From Actinomycetota bacterium (lineage in GTDB: Bacteria > Actinomycetota > Thermoleophilia > Gaiellales > Gaiellaceae): a DNA stretch of 17,297 nt. The position numbers and the translations under genes are program-made. This document shows positions 1 to 7,370 of the stretch, piece after piece (the first letter of the stretch is position 1; the number at the start of each line of letters is the position of its first letter). The DNA is taken from assembly GCA_019236545.1 (NCBI GenBank), contig JAFAIV010000020.1, positions 1-17,297 on the forward strand. Direction: 5' to 3'. The notes under the pieces are model-generated. The model had not been told where the DNA came from. It saw only the letters and a program-made list of their open reading frames with translations, and did not search any database.

Positions 1-1
1 T

Positions 2-406
2 TGTCGGGAATTGCAGCGACTTTCGTGGCTCCAGACCCTCGAGCGGTGCGTCCTCGTCCCGGCCGCCGAACCCCGTCACGTGCGGGCCTACTTCGTGGCC
101 GGCGGAGCCGTCCGCGCTGAGCGCACACTGCCTCCCGGCGGGGGCGCGGCGCTCGAGGTCGAGGCCGGTCTCGCCGCGGCTCGAAGACCTAGTAACAGTC
201 TGTTACAAGCGGATCGGGACGAGGTCGCGCTCGTGGCGACGTTCCTGCGCAGGCCGCCGCCGGAGCTGCGGGCGGTGCCGCTCGAGCGGGAGGCGATCCT
301 CGCGGCGGCTAGTCGGGTGGCGGCACCGGCGGCGCAGGCTCGGGCGGAGGGGGCCCGACGTCCACGGCCGGCGGCGGCTCCGCAGCCTGGATCTGCCCTG
401 TTCTGA
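2..406 (+). CDS. C-terminal end of a probable DEDD exonuclease / GIY-YIG (DnaQ-UvrC-like) protein, 5'-truncated
   Basis: The reading frame is open from the window edge (first whole codon at base 2) to a TGA at 404-406, giving 134 residues without their N-terminus. The first residues (CRELQRLSWLQTLERC) look like the end of a UvrB/UvrC-type coiled pair. They are followed by a short beta-rich segment (RAYFVAGGAV) and a conserved-looking DEVALVATFLRRPPPELRAV block. This pattern recalls the C-termini of actinobacterial proteins that fuse a DnaQ-like 3'-5' exonuclease to a GIY-YIG endonuclease domain and are linked to DNA repair. No catalytic domain lies in the window, so the assignment rests on remembered family resemblance only. 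The last 33 codons (309-406) overlap the 3' end of the convergent ATPase gene and encode an Ala/Pro/Arg-rich tail. Confidence 0.5.
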   Translation, partial: CRELQRLSWLQTLERCVLVPAAEPRHVRAYFVAGGAVRAERTLPPGGGAALEVEAGLAAARRPSNSLLQADRDEVALVATFLRRPPPELRAVPLEREAILAAASRVAAPAAQARAEGARRPRPAAAPQPGSALF

Positions 407-1388
407 TCTGCTCCGCCCAGTGGCACGCGGCCGCGTGCTCGCCGTCGAGGAAGCGCAGCGTCGGCACCTCGTCGCGGCAGCGCGTCGGCTGGACGTACGG
501 GCAGCGCGTGTGGAAGCGGCAGCCACTCGGCGGATTCGCAGGGCTCGGGACGTCGCCGCTCAGGAGGATCGCCTCGCGCTGCCGCTCGACGGTCGGGTCC
601 GGGATCGGCACCGCCGAGAGGAGCGAGATCGTGTAGGGGTGCAGCGGGCTCGTGTAGAGCTCGTCCGCCGGCGAGAGCTCCACGAGCGAGCCGAGGTACA
701 TGACCGCGATCCGCGTCGAGATGTGACGCACGACGGCGAGGTCGTGCGCGATGAAGAGATAGGTCAGCCGGAAGTCCTCCTGCAGCGCCTCGAGCAGGTT
801 GACGATCTGCGCCTGGATCGAGACGTCGAGCGCCGACACGGGCTCGTCGCAGACGACGAAGTCCGGGTTGACCGCGAGCGCGCGGGCGATCCCGATCCGC
901 TGCCGCTGCCCGCCGGAGAACTCGTGCGGGTAGCGCGTCGCGGCGTCCGACGGGAGCCCGACGCGGTCGAGCAGCTCGCGAACGCGCGTGTCCGTGCTCG
1001 CGCGCCCCGTGATCCCGTGGACGCGCATCGGCTCGCCGACGATCCGCCCGATCGAGTGCCGCGGGTTCAGCGACGCGAACGGGTCCTGGAAGATCATCTG
1101 CATCCGCGAGCGCAGCGGCCGCAACTCCGCCTCGCCGAGCTTCGTGATCTCCTGGCCGTCGAAGACGATCCGGCCGCCGGTCGGCTCGTAGAGGCGCAGC
1201 AGCGTCCGCCCGATCGTCGACTTCCCACAGCCGGACTCGCCGACGAGGCCGAGCGTCTCGCCGCGGCGCACCGTCAGCGAGACCCCGTCGACCGCCTTCA
1301 CGTCCCCGACGTGCCGGTCGAGGACCACGCCGCTCTTGATCGGGAACCAGACGCGGAGATCCTCGACCTCGACGAGTGCGTCGCTCAC
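309..1388 (-). CDS. Oligopeptide/dipeptide ABC importer ATP-binding protein, DppF/OppF-like
   Basis: This 359-residue protein is one of the two ATPases that drive the peptide importer at the inner face of the membrane. Walker A is GESGCGKST at residues 50-58, the Q-loop is Q101, the signature FSGGQRQR is at 157-164, Walker B (VVCDEP) ends at E181 and the H-loop is H215. The C-terminal oligo_HPY-type extension carries four cysteines (C290, C296, C304, C322). The GTG start at 1388 is chosen because it overlaps the TGA of the upstream ATPase as GTGA and places the usual VEVEDLRVWFP beta strand at the N-terminus; the longer open frame upstream only shadows the preceding gene. The last 26 residues are strikingly proline-rich, lie beyond the normal family end, and overlap the convergent gene. 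It is last in the operon. The transported substrate cannot be read from the sequence. Confidence 0.93.
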   Translation of the reverse strand: MSDALVEVEDLRVWFPIKSGVVLDRHVGDVKAVDGVSLTVRRGETLGLVGESGCGKSTIGRTLLRLYEPTGGRIVFDGQEITKLGEAELRPLRSRMQMIFQDPFASLNPRHSIGRIVGEPMRVHGITGRASTDTRVRELLDRVGLPSDAATRYPHEFSGGQRQRIGIARALAVNPDFVVCDEPVSALDVSIQAQIVNLLEALQEDFRLTYLFIAHDLAVVRHISTRIAVMYLGSLVELSPADELYTSPLHPYTISLLSAVPIPDPTVERQREAILLSGDVPSPANPPSGCRFHTRCPYVQPTRCRDEVPTLRFLDGEHAAACHWAEQIRTGQIQAAEPPPAVDVGPPPPEPAPPVPPPD

Positions 1389-2401
1389 GCGACCACCGCC
1401 TCGCGCGTCCGCGACCACTCGTCCACCGGCACCGGGTTGAAGCACGCGACCTTGTGGCCCGGCTCGACCTCGAGCAGCGGGGGCACTTCGCGCCGCGACG
1501 CGTCCACCTCGTACGCGCAGCGCGGCGCGAACGGGCACGCCGCGGGCGGCCGCGTCAGGTGCGGCGGCGCGCCCTCGATCGGCTGGAGCTTGCGGCGGCG
1601 CTGCTGGTCGAGGCGCGGGATCGAGGTGAGCAGGCCGAGCGTGTACGGGTGCCGCGGCCGCTCGAAGATCTGGTCGGTCGAGCCCGTCTCGACGAGGAGG
1701 CCGCCGTACATGACGTTCACGCGCTCGCACATGCCGGCGACGACGCCGAGGTCGTGCGTGATCAGGATCAGCGCCGTGTCCGACTCCGCGACGAGCGTCC
1801 GCAGGAGGTCGAGGATCTGCGCCTGGATCGTCACGTCGAGCGCGGTCGTCGGCTCGTCTGCGATCAGGAGCTTGGGCTTCAGCGCGAGCGCCATCGCGAT
1901 CATCGCGCGCTGCCGCATCCCGCCGGAGAACTGGTGCGGGTAGTCCTTGAGCCGCAGGTCCGGGCTCGGGATGCCGACCTGGTCGAGCAGGTCGGCCGAC
2001 CGGCGCAGGGCCTCCTGCTTGCCGAGGCCGAGGTGCGTCTCGAAGGACTCGCGGAGCTGGCGGCCGATCGTCAGCACCGGGTTCAGGGACGTCATCGGGT
2101 CCTGGAAGATCATCGCGACGTCCTTGCCGCGGATCCGGCGGAGCTCCTTGTCCGGGAGGCCGATCAGGTCGCGGCCGTCGAAGACCGCGCGGCCGCCGGT
2201 GACGCGGCCGTTCCGGGCGAGCAGGCCGAGGACGGCGAGCGATGTGACGCTCTTGCCGCAGCCGGACTCGCCGACGAGCCCGAGCGTCTCGCCCGGCGCG
2301 ATCTCGAACGAGACGCCGTTGACCGCGTAGACGTGGCCGCGCGCCGTCGCGAAGCGGACGCGTAGGTCCTCGACGGAGAGCAGCGGCTCAGGCACGGCCA
2401 C
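1385..2401 (-). CDS. Oligopeptide/dipeptide ABC importer ATP-binding protein, DppD/OppD-like
   Basis: This 338-residue protein is the partner ATPase of the DppF-like protein. Walker A GESGCGKS is at residues 44-51, Q100 is the Q-loop, FSGGMRQR at 158-165 is the signature, LLIADEP at 178-184 is Walker B and H216 is the H-loop. The C-terminal peptide-importer extension has cysteines at 289, 295 and 320. The position that would hold a third cysteine before the REVPPL motif is serine (S302), whereas the DppF-like partner keeps all four. The start is GTG at 2401, overlapping the permease gene by 14 bases. The stop overlaps the next gene as GTGA, so translation of the ATPase pair is probably coupled. 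Confidence 0.93.
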   Translation of the reverse strand: MAVPEPLLSVEDLRVRFATARGHVYAVNGVSFEIAPGETLGLVGESGCGKSVTSLAVLGLLARNGRVTGGRAVFDGRDLIGLPDKELRRIRGKDVAMIFQDPMTSLNPVLTIGRQLRESFETHLGLGKQEALRRSADLLDQVGIPSPDLRLKDYPHQFSGGMRQRAMIAMALALKPKLLIADEPTTALDVTIQAQILDLLRTLVAESDTALILITHDLGVVAGMCERVNVMYGGLLVETGSTDQIFERPRHPYTLGLLTSIPRLDQQRRRKLQPIEGAPPHLTRPPAACPFAPRCAYEVDASRREVPPLLEVEPGHKVACFNPVPVDEWSRTREAVVA

Positions 2402-3299
2402 GCAGCTTCGGGTCGAGGGCCTCGCGCAGACCGTCGCCGATCAGGTTGAAGCCGAGGACGGAGATGACGATCGCGACGCCCGGGACGATCGCGAGGAACG
2501 GCGCGCTCTGCAGGTAGCGGTCGACCTGCGTCAGCATCGTCCCCCACTCCGGCGTCCCCGGGTCCTGCGGGCCGAGGCCGAGGAAGCCGAGGCCGGCGAC
2601 GTCGATGATCGCGGTGGCGAGCGCGAGCGTCCCCTGCACGATCACGGGTGAGATCGCGTTCGGGAGGATGTGCGAGACGAGGATCGACCGCCGCGGCACG
2701 CCGACCGACCGAGCCGCGAGGACGAAGTCGTTCTCCTTCTGGGAGAGGATCGAGCCGCGCAGGAGGCGGGCGAAGATCGGCACGTTGGTCGTCCCGACGG
2801 CGATCATGATCTGCCAGAGGCCCGGGCCGAGCGCCGCGACGATCCCGATCGCCAGCAGCAGGCCCGGGATGGACAGCATCACGTCCATCGTCCGCATGAT
2901 CACGGTGTCCGCGACGCCGCCGAGGTAGCCGGCGATCGAGCCGAGGACGAGGCCGATCGAGAGGCCGACGGAGACCGAGACGACGCCGATCACGAGCGAG
3001 AAGCGGGCGCCGTAGAAGATCCGGCTGAGCTCGTCGCGGCCGAGCTGGTCGGCGCCGAGCGGGTGCGCCCACGTCGGCCCCTGGCAGCAGCCGTGCGCGA
3101 CGAGCAGGAGGTTCTGCGCGCGCGGGTCGTACGGCGAGATCACCGGCGCGAAGATCGCGATGAAGACGAAGAGGCCGACGAGCCCGAAGCCGACGAGCGC
3201 CCCTGGGTTCCGCCGCAGCCGCCGCCAGGCGTCGCGCCAGAGCCCGCCCTGCGGCGCCAGCTCCTCCTCGACGTAGGCCTCGATCTCCGCGAGGCTCAC
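2388..3299 (-). CDS. Peptide ABC importer permease, DppC/OppC-like
   Basis: This 303-residue inner-membrane permease starts at the GTG at 3299, which overlaps the stop of the DppB-like gene as GTGA. The much longer open frame upstream is a shadow of that gene. The N-terminal cytoplasmic stretch (to about residue 30) precedes the first membrane helix (about 34-53). The periplasmic segment with HPLGADQLGRDE (79-90) is typical of the DppC family. Membrane helices follow from about 102, and the cytoplasmic EAA loop that contacts the ATPases is at about 191-216 (DFVLAARSVGVP then HILPNAISP). The C-terminus LNPLL-type sequence of the family is represented by ALDPKLRGRA. Length and motif order are normal for the family. 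Confidence 0.92.
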   Translation of the reverse strand: MSLAEIEAYVEEELAPQGGLWRDAWRRLRRNPGALVGFGLVGLFVFIAIFAPVISPYDPRAQNLLLVAHGCCQGPTWAHPLGADQLGRDELSRIFYGARFSLVIGVVSVSVGLSIGLVLGSIAGYLGGVADTVIMRTMDVMLSIPGLLLAIGIVAALGPGLWQIMIAVGTTNVPIFARLLRGSILSQKENDFVLAARSVGVPRRSILVSHILPNAISPVIVQGTLALATAIIDVAGLGFLGLGPQDPGTPEWGTMLTQVDRYLQSAPFLAIVPGVAIVISVLGFNLIGDGLREALDPKLRGRA

Positions 3300-4300
3300 G
3301 AGACGCGGATCCTCGGGTTGATGACGGCGTACGACACGTCGACGAGCAGGTTCACGAGGACGAACACCACCGCCACGAACAGCAGCCCGCCCTGGATCAC
3401 GGGGTAGTCGCGGTTGAAGATCGCGGCCTCGAGCCAGGTGCCGATCCCCGGCCAGTCGAAGACCGTCTCCGTGAGGATCGCGCCCGACAGCAGCAGGCCG
3501 GTCTGGAGCCCGATGATCGTCGAGACCGGCAGGAGCGCGTTCCGGAGCACGTGCCGCGTATCGACGATCCGCGGGGCCAGCCCCTTCGCGCGCGCGGTGC
3601 GCACGTAGTCGTCGTTCTGGACGTCGAGCACGGCGGCGCGCGTGATGCGCGCGACGATCGCGAGCGGGATCGAGCCGAGCGCGACCGCGGGGAGGATCAG
3701 GTGCTTGATCGCGTCCCAGAGCGCGCCGCCGTCGCCGCGGATGATCGCGTCGAGGACGTAGAGGTTCGTCGGGTGCGGCCTCGTCGCGAGCACGTCCTCC
3801 CGGCCGATGCTCGGGAGCCAGCCGAGCTTCACGGCGAAGATCCACTTGAGGACGAGGCCGAGGAAGAAGATCGGGATCGAGATCCCGAGGAGCGAGCCGA
3901 CCAGGGAGACCTGGTCGAACCACCCCCCGTACCGCTTCGCGGCGAGGAAGCCGAGCGGGATGCCGAGCGCGATCGCGAAGATCATCGCGGCGAGCGCGAG
4001 CTCGACCGTCGCCGGGAAGCGCTGCCCGAACTCCCAGGCGACCGACCGGCGCGACGAGATCGAGACGCCGAAGTCGCCGTGCGCGATCGTCGTCAGGTAG
4101 CCCCAGTACTGCTCGTAGAGCGGCCGGTCGAGGTGGTACTCGTGGCGGATCTGCTTGATCAGCTGCGGCGTCGCGCGCTCGCCGAGGAGCGCCTGCGCCG
4201 GCGAGCCCGGGAGCAGCCGGATCCACAGGAAGACGAGGATCGACAGCCCGAGCAGGATCGGGACGAGCAGGAGCAGCCGGCGGACGACGAAGCGAAGCAC
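3296..4300 (-). CDS. Peptide ABC importer permease, DppB/OppB-like
   Basis: This 334-residue inner-membrane permease is the first of the two channel subunits. The N-terminal helix (about residues 8-28) begins right after MLRFVVRR, the usual start of DppB-type proteins. The periplasmic part contains an ATPQLIKQIRHEYHLDRP segment (43-60) typical of this subfamily. Further helices lie at about 98-121, 131-158, 201-220, 260-280 and 304-324. The EAA loop is DYVRTARAKGLAP with HVLRNALLP (231-258). The start codon is GTG at 4300. The gap to the substrate-binding gene is 43 bases, with no convincing Shine-Dalgarno sequence. It overlaps the DppC-like gene by 4 bases. Confidence 0.93.
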   Translation of the reverse strand: MLRFVVRRLLLLVPILLGLSILVFLWIRLLPGSPAQALLGERATPQLIKQIRHEYHLDRPLYEQYWGYLTTIAHGDFGVSISSRRSVAWEFGQRFPATVELALAAMIFAIALGIPLGFLAAKRYGGWFDQVSLVGSLLGISIPIFFLGLVLKWIFAVKLGWLPSIGREDVLATRPHPTNLYVLDAIIRGDGGALWDAIKHLILPAVALGSIPLAIVARITRAAVLDVQNDDYVRTARAKGLAPRIVDTRHVLRNALLPVSTIIGLQTGLLLSGAILTETVFDWPGIGTWLEAAIFNRDYPVIQGGLLFVAVVFVLVNLLVDVSYAVINPRIRVS

Positions 4301-4343
4301 TCGTTCGTCAGTCGTCCGCCGGCATGACTCCCAGGATCACTCC

Positions 4344-6011
4344 CTACTTGCCGAAGTAGACGGTCGAGAACGGCTCCAGCGAGACCGGGCTCGGCTGGTA
4401 GCCGTCCACGTTCTTCTGGAACGCCAGCGCCGGCGAGCTGTGCACGTACGGCACGACCGGCAGGAACTTCATCACCTCGACCGACGCCTGCTGGTAGAGC
4501 GCGGCGCGCTTCTCGAGGTTCGGCTCCTCGTCCGCCTTCGTGAGCAGGCTGAAGAGCGACGGGTTGTTGAACCCGAACTCCGTGCCCTGCGCGCCGAAGT
4601 GGATGTTGAGGAAGTCGGCCGGGTCGCCGAAGTCACCCGTCCACCCGAGCAGGAACACCTCCGCCTTGCCGGCCTGGACGGAGCTGAGGTAGTCCGGCCG
4701 CCACGGCGCCGAGTGGAACGTCACCTTGAAGCCCGAGTTGTTCAGGCTCGCCCCGAATGCCTCCGCGTTCTGCTGCGGGTTCGGCATGTACGGGCGGGAG
4801 ACGTTCGTCGGGTACCAGAAGTCGACCGGCACCGGCAGCGTCAGCCCCGCCTGCTGGAGGAGCTGCTTCGCCTTCGCCGGGTCGTACGGGTACTGCGGCA
4901 CGCCCTTGGTGGCGTAGCCGACGAGCGAGGTCGGCAGGAACTGGTCGGCCACCTGGCCGCGGCCCGCGTAGAACGAGTCCACGACCGACTTCCGGTCGAG
5001 GCCGTACGCCAGCGCCTCGCGGACGAGGACGTTGTCGAACGGCTTGTACGACTGGTTGATCCCGACGTAGCCGATGTTGAAGGCGGGGCGGCTCAGGAGC
5101 TTCAGGCTGCTCGTCTTCTGGATCGTCGGCACGTCCGCCGGGTCGACGAGGTCGTAGCCCTGGATCTCCCCGGTCTGGAGCGCCTGGAGGCGCGCCGCGT
5201 TGTCGGAGATCGGCTTGAAGATGATCCGCGCCAGCTTCGCCGGCGTGCCCCAGTAGTGCGGGTTGCGGACGAGGACGAGCTTGTCCCCGACCGTCCACGA
5301 CTGGAGCATGTAGGGGCCCGTCCCGATCGGGTGCTGCGTCCCGAAGGTGCCCGCCGGGTGGAAGACGCCGTTGTTGTCGACCGTGCCGGCGTCGGCCTTG
5401 TACTTCACGAGCGCCGTCGGGCTCGCCATGCCGAAGTTCGTCAGCGACAGCGCGCCGAGGAACGACGACGACGGCCGGTTCAGCGACAGGATGACGGTGT
5501 ACTTCCCGACCGGCTTGCAGCCCTTGTAGAGGCCCTGGCCGGGGCCTGGGTTGCCCTGTGCCGGATGCGCGAAGTCCCCGAAGACCGTGTTCCAGTAGTA
5601 CGAGACCCCTTGGTTCTGGAGCGGCCCGGGGAAGTTGTACCAACGGTTGAAGTTGAAGCAGACCGCCGCCGCGTTGAACGGCGTGCCGTCCTGGAAGAGG
5701 ACACCCTGGCGGAGCTTGAACGTCCACTGGAGGCCGGTCTTGTTGGCCTGCCAGCTCGTCGCGAGCAGCGGCACGACCTGGGTCGTGCCCGGCTTCAGGC
5801 CGACGAGGCCCTCGAAGATCTGGTTGATCGGCCGCAGCGACTCGCCGTCGGAGACGAGCGGGCCGTCGAGAATGACCGGGTCCGCCGCCGTCCCGAACAC
5901 GAGCGTGTCGCTCACGGAACGGTGCGAGCCACCGGCGCTCGCGGCCGAGACGGCCAGCAGAGCGCAGCCTGCAAGTGCGGCCGCAAGGACCAGCAACCTG
6001 CCTTTCTTCAC
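4344..6011 (-). CDS. Peptide/oligopeptide ABC importer substrate-binding protein (SBP family 5, DppA-like)
   Basis: This 555-residue extracytoplasmic protein should capture peptides or similar ligands and deliver them to the permease pair. The N-terminus is a signal peptide: MKKGR, then a hydrophobic stretch. It contains a possible lipobox (LAGC, cysteine at residue 16), but a classical cleavage after ASA (residue 26) also fits, so lipoprotein or soluble secretion is undecided. The mature part begins with DTLVFGTAADPVILDG and carries family-typical segments such as IFEGLVGLKPGT (65-76), LRQGVLFQDGTPF (100-112) and GTGPYMLQSW. The start is GTG at 6011, preceded by a strong AAGGAGG ribosome-binding site six bases upstream (on plus, 6018-6024). 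It is first in the five-gene importer operon. Ligand identity cannot be inferred. Confidence 0.94.
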   Translation of the reverse strand: MKKGRLLVLAAALAGCALLAVSAASAGGSHRSVSDTLVFGTAADPVILDGPLVSDGESLRPINQIFEGLVGLKPGTTQVVPLLATSWQANKTGLQWTFKLRQGVLFQDGTPFNAAAVCFNFNRWYNFPGPLQNQGVSYYWNTVFGDFAHPAQGNPGPGQGLYKGCKPVGKYTVILSLNRPSSSFLGALSLTNFGMASPTALVKYKADAGTVDNNGVFHPAGTFGTQHPIGTGPYMLQSWTVGDKLVLVRNPHYWGTPAKLARIIFKPISDNAARLQALQTGEIQGYDLVDPADVPTIQKTSSLKLLSRPAFNIGYVGINQSYKPFDNVLVREALAYGLDRKSVVDSFYAGRGQVADQFLPTSLVGYATKGVPQYPYDPAKAKQLLQQAGLTLPVPVDFWYPTNVSRPYMPNPQQNAEAFGASLNNSGFKVTFHSAPWRPDYLSSVQAGKAEVFLLGWTGDFGDPADFLNIHFGAQGTEFGFNNPSLFSLLTKADEEPNLEKRAALYQQASVEVMKFLPVVPYVHSSPALAFQKNVDGYQPSPVSLEPFSTVYFGK

Positions 6012-6017
6012 GGATCC

Positions 6018-6024
6018 CCTCCTT
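6018..6024 (-). promoter_or_regulatory. Strong Shine-Dalgarno for the substrate-binding protein gene
   Basis: On the minus strand the sequence AAGGAGG precedes the GTG at 6011 with a 6-base spacer. It is the best ribosome-binding site in the window and fixes the start codon. It fits the high output expected of a binding-protein gene heading an importer operon. Confidence 0.8.
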
Positions 6025-6032
6025 GATCAGTG

Positions 6033-6049
6033 CCCCGGAGGCGCCGGGG
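6033..6049 (-). repeat. Hairpin in the leader of the importer operon
   Basis: CCCCGG (6033-6038) and CCGGGG (6044-6049) form a 6-bp stem with a 5-base loop. It lies between the sigma-factor terminator and the Shine-Dalgarno of the substrate-binding gene. It has no T-tract and does not cover the ribosome-binding site. It may only shape the mRNA leader, and chance is possible in such GC-rich DNA. Confidence 0.35.
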
Positions 6050-6082
6050 TTCCGGCGAGTAAATCAGGTTGTTACGGAAAGG

Positions 6083-6106
6083 AAAAGGGGCGGCCTGAGC
6101 CGCCCC
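6083..6106 (-). terminator. Rho-independent terminator of the sigma-factor gene
   Basis: Read on the minus strand, GGGGCGGC and GCCGCCCC form an 8-bp perfect stem around a TCAG loop, immediately followed by TTTTCC. The stem begins 17 bases after the sigma-factor stop codon. It should separate the sigma-factor transcript from the importer operon that follows on the same strand, implying that the operon has its own promoter between about 6050 and 6082. I could not pick out a convincing one there. Confidence 0.85.
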
Positions 6107-6122
6107 CCAGTCCAGCCGTGGC

Positions 6123-7199
6123 TCAGGCGGCCGCGACCGAGATCAGGTCGCGTAGTGCGCCGAGCCGGGCGAGAGCCTGTCCTTCGAGCTGGCGGACGCG
6201 CTCGCGCGTCAGGTCGAGCTCGTTGCCGATCGCCTCGAGCGTCCACGGCTCGCCGTCGAAGCCGAAGCGCAGCTCGAGGATGCGCCGCTCGCGCTCCGGC
6301 AGCGCCTCGAGCGCCCGGCGGACGCCCTGGCGGCGCAGGGACTCCTCGGCCTCGTCGAACGGGTCGGCAGCCTCGCGGTCGGCGAAGAGGTCGCCGAGCT
6401 CGCCCTCGTCCTCGGCGCCGACCGTCTGGTTCAGCGACACGGACGCGTGGGCGGCGCCGAGCGCCTCGTCCACGTGCTGCATCGGCAGGCCGGTCGCCTC
6501 GGCCAGCTCCTCCTTCGTCGCCTCGCGGCCGAGCTCGACCTCGAGCCGGCGCGCGGCGCGGGAGAGCTTCTGCTGGCGCTCGACGACGTGGACGGGGACG
6601 CGGATCGTGCGCGCGTGGTTCGCGACCGCGCGCTGCACCGACTGCCGGATCCACCAGGTCGCGTACGTCGAGAACTTGTAGCCGCGGCGCCAGTCGAACT
6701 TCTCGACCGCTCGGTTGAGGCCGAGCGTGCCCTCCTGGATCAGATCGAGGAAGGGGACGCCCAGGCCGCGGTAGCCCTTGGCGATGGAGACGACGAGACG
6801 CAGGTTCGACTCGATCATGCGGCGCTTCGCCCGGTCGTCGCCGCCCTCGATCTGCTTCGCGAGCATGACCTCCTCGGCCGCGGTCAGCAGCTTGTGCCGG
6901 CCGACGTCCGCAAGGAAGAGCTGCAGGCTGTCCGCTGCGCCCGAGACCTCGGCTGCGGCGGCGACGGCCTCGGCTTCAGCCTCGGCCTTCTCCTTGTCCG
7001 CCTTCTCCTTCTCGGCGGCGGCGTCGGTGGTGGGCGCGCCGATCTCGAGGCCCGTGCGCTCGAGCTCGCGCGTGAGCTCCTCGACCTCCTCGTCCGTGAG
7101 GTCGAGCTCGGTCGCGAACGCCTCGAGCTCGGCAGGCTCGACGTAGCCGCGCTCCTCGGCAGCCTCGACCATCGCGCGGATCTGGTCTGACTCGAGCAA
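6123..7199 (-). CDS. sigA: RNA polymerase sigma-70 factor, SigA/RpoD type
   Basis: This sigma factor of 358 residues (from the TTG at 7199) directs RNA polymerase to -10/-35 promoters. Residues 1-50 resemble a short region 1.1, and 60-85 is an Ala/Glu/Lys-rich linker. Region 1.2 is about 90-120 (DSLQLFLADVGRHKLLT). Region 2 runs from about 128 to 200 and includes DLIQEGTLGLNRAVEKF (152-168) and the -10-binding FSTYATWWIRQ (176-186). Region 3 is about 205-275. Region 4 is about 295-350, with helix-turn-helix TLEAIGNELDLTRERVRQLE (320-339). Presence of a 1.1-like N-terminus and the complete 1.2-4 set suggests a primary or primary-like factor, though a paralogue elsewhere cannot be excluded. The start is uncertain: the frame stays open to 7259, and a CTG at 7223 with AAAGGA upstream would add 8 plausible residues. 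Confidence 0.92.
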   Translation of the reverse strand: MLESDQIRAMVEAAEERGYVEPAELEAFATELDLTDEEVEELTRELERTGLEIGAPTTDAAAEKEKADKEKAEAEAEAVAAAAEVSGAADSLQLFLADVGRHKLLTAAEEVMLAKQIEGGDDRAKRRMIESNLRLVVSIAKGYRGLGVPFLDLIQEGTLGLNRAVEKFDWRRGYKFSTYATWWIRQSVQRAVANHARTIRVPVHVVERQQKLSRAARRLEVELGREATKEELAEATGLPMQHVDEALGAAHASVSLNQTVGAEDEGELGDLFADREAADPFDEAEESLRRQGVRRALEALPERERRILELRFGFDGEPWTLEAIGNELDLTRERVRQLEGQALARLGALRDLISVAAA

Positions 7200-7274
7200 C
7201 TCGTGAAGCTGGTTCTGCGTCAGGGTCGTCTCAGTCCTTTCGGTCCTGCTTCGAAGACGTCAGCAAACCTTCTC

Positions 7275-7303
7275 ACTCTAGGAGGAAGATCCTCCGTTGG
7301 CCA
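7275..7303 (-). promoter_or_regulatory. Candidate promoter of the sigma-factor gene
   Basis: On the minus strand TGGCCA (7298-7303; 4 of 6 matches to TTGACA) is separated by exactly 17 bases from TAGAGT (7275-7280; 4 of 6 matches to TATAAT). This sits in the 171-base gap between topA and the sigma gene, which has no other gene. A small perfect hairpin, GGAGGA-AGA-TCCTCC at 7281-7295, occupies the spacer. It lacks a T-tract, so I do not call it a topA terminator. The boxes are weak matches. Confidence 0.35.
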
Positions 7304-7370
7304 GCCCGCCGCCTGACGTCGTGAACGTGACGCAGGCGCCGGCTATTCCGACGCGGGCAGATTTCCGATG

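Noticed and set aside
420..1943. Long plus-strand open frame antisense to the two ATPase genes
   Set aside because: Its translation is Arg/Asp/Glu-rich low-complexity sequence typical of GC-rich shadows, while the opposite strand has full ABC motifs. The same applies to 1376-2365, 4155-6026 and 8304-10208.
6033..6049. Riboswitch or attenuator in the importer leader
   Set aside because: Only one short GC hairpin is visible, with no alternative stem, T-tract or known riboswitch core.
7281..7295. Intrinsic terminator of topA
   Set aside because: The perfect 6-bp stem with 3-base loop has no T-run on the minus strand and lies 76 bases after the stop, within the spacer of the candidate sigma promoter.
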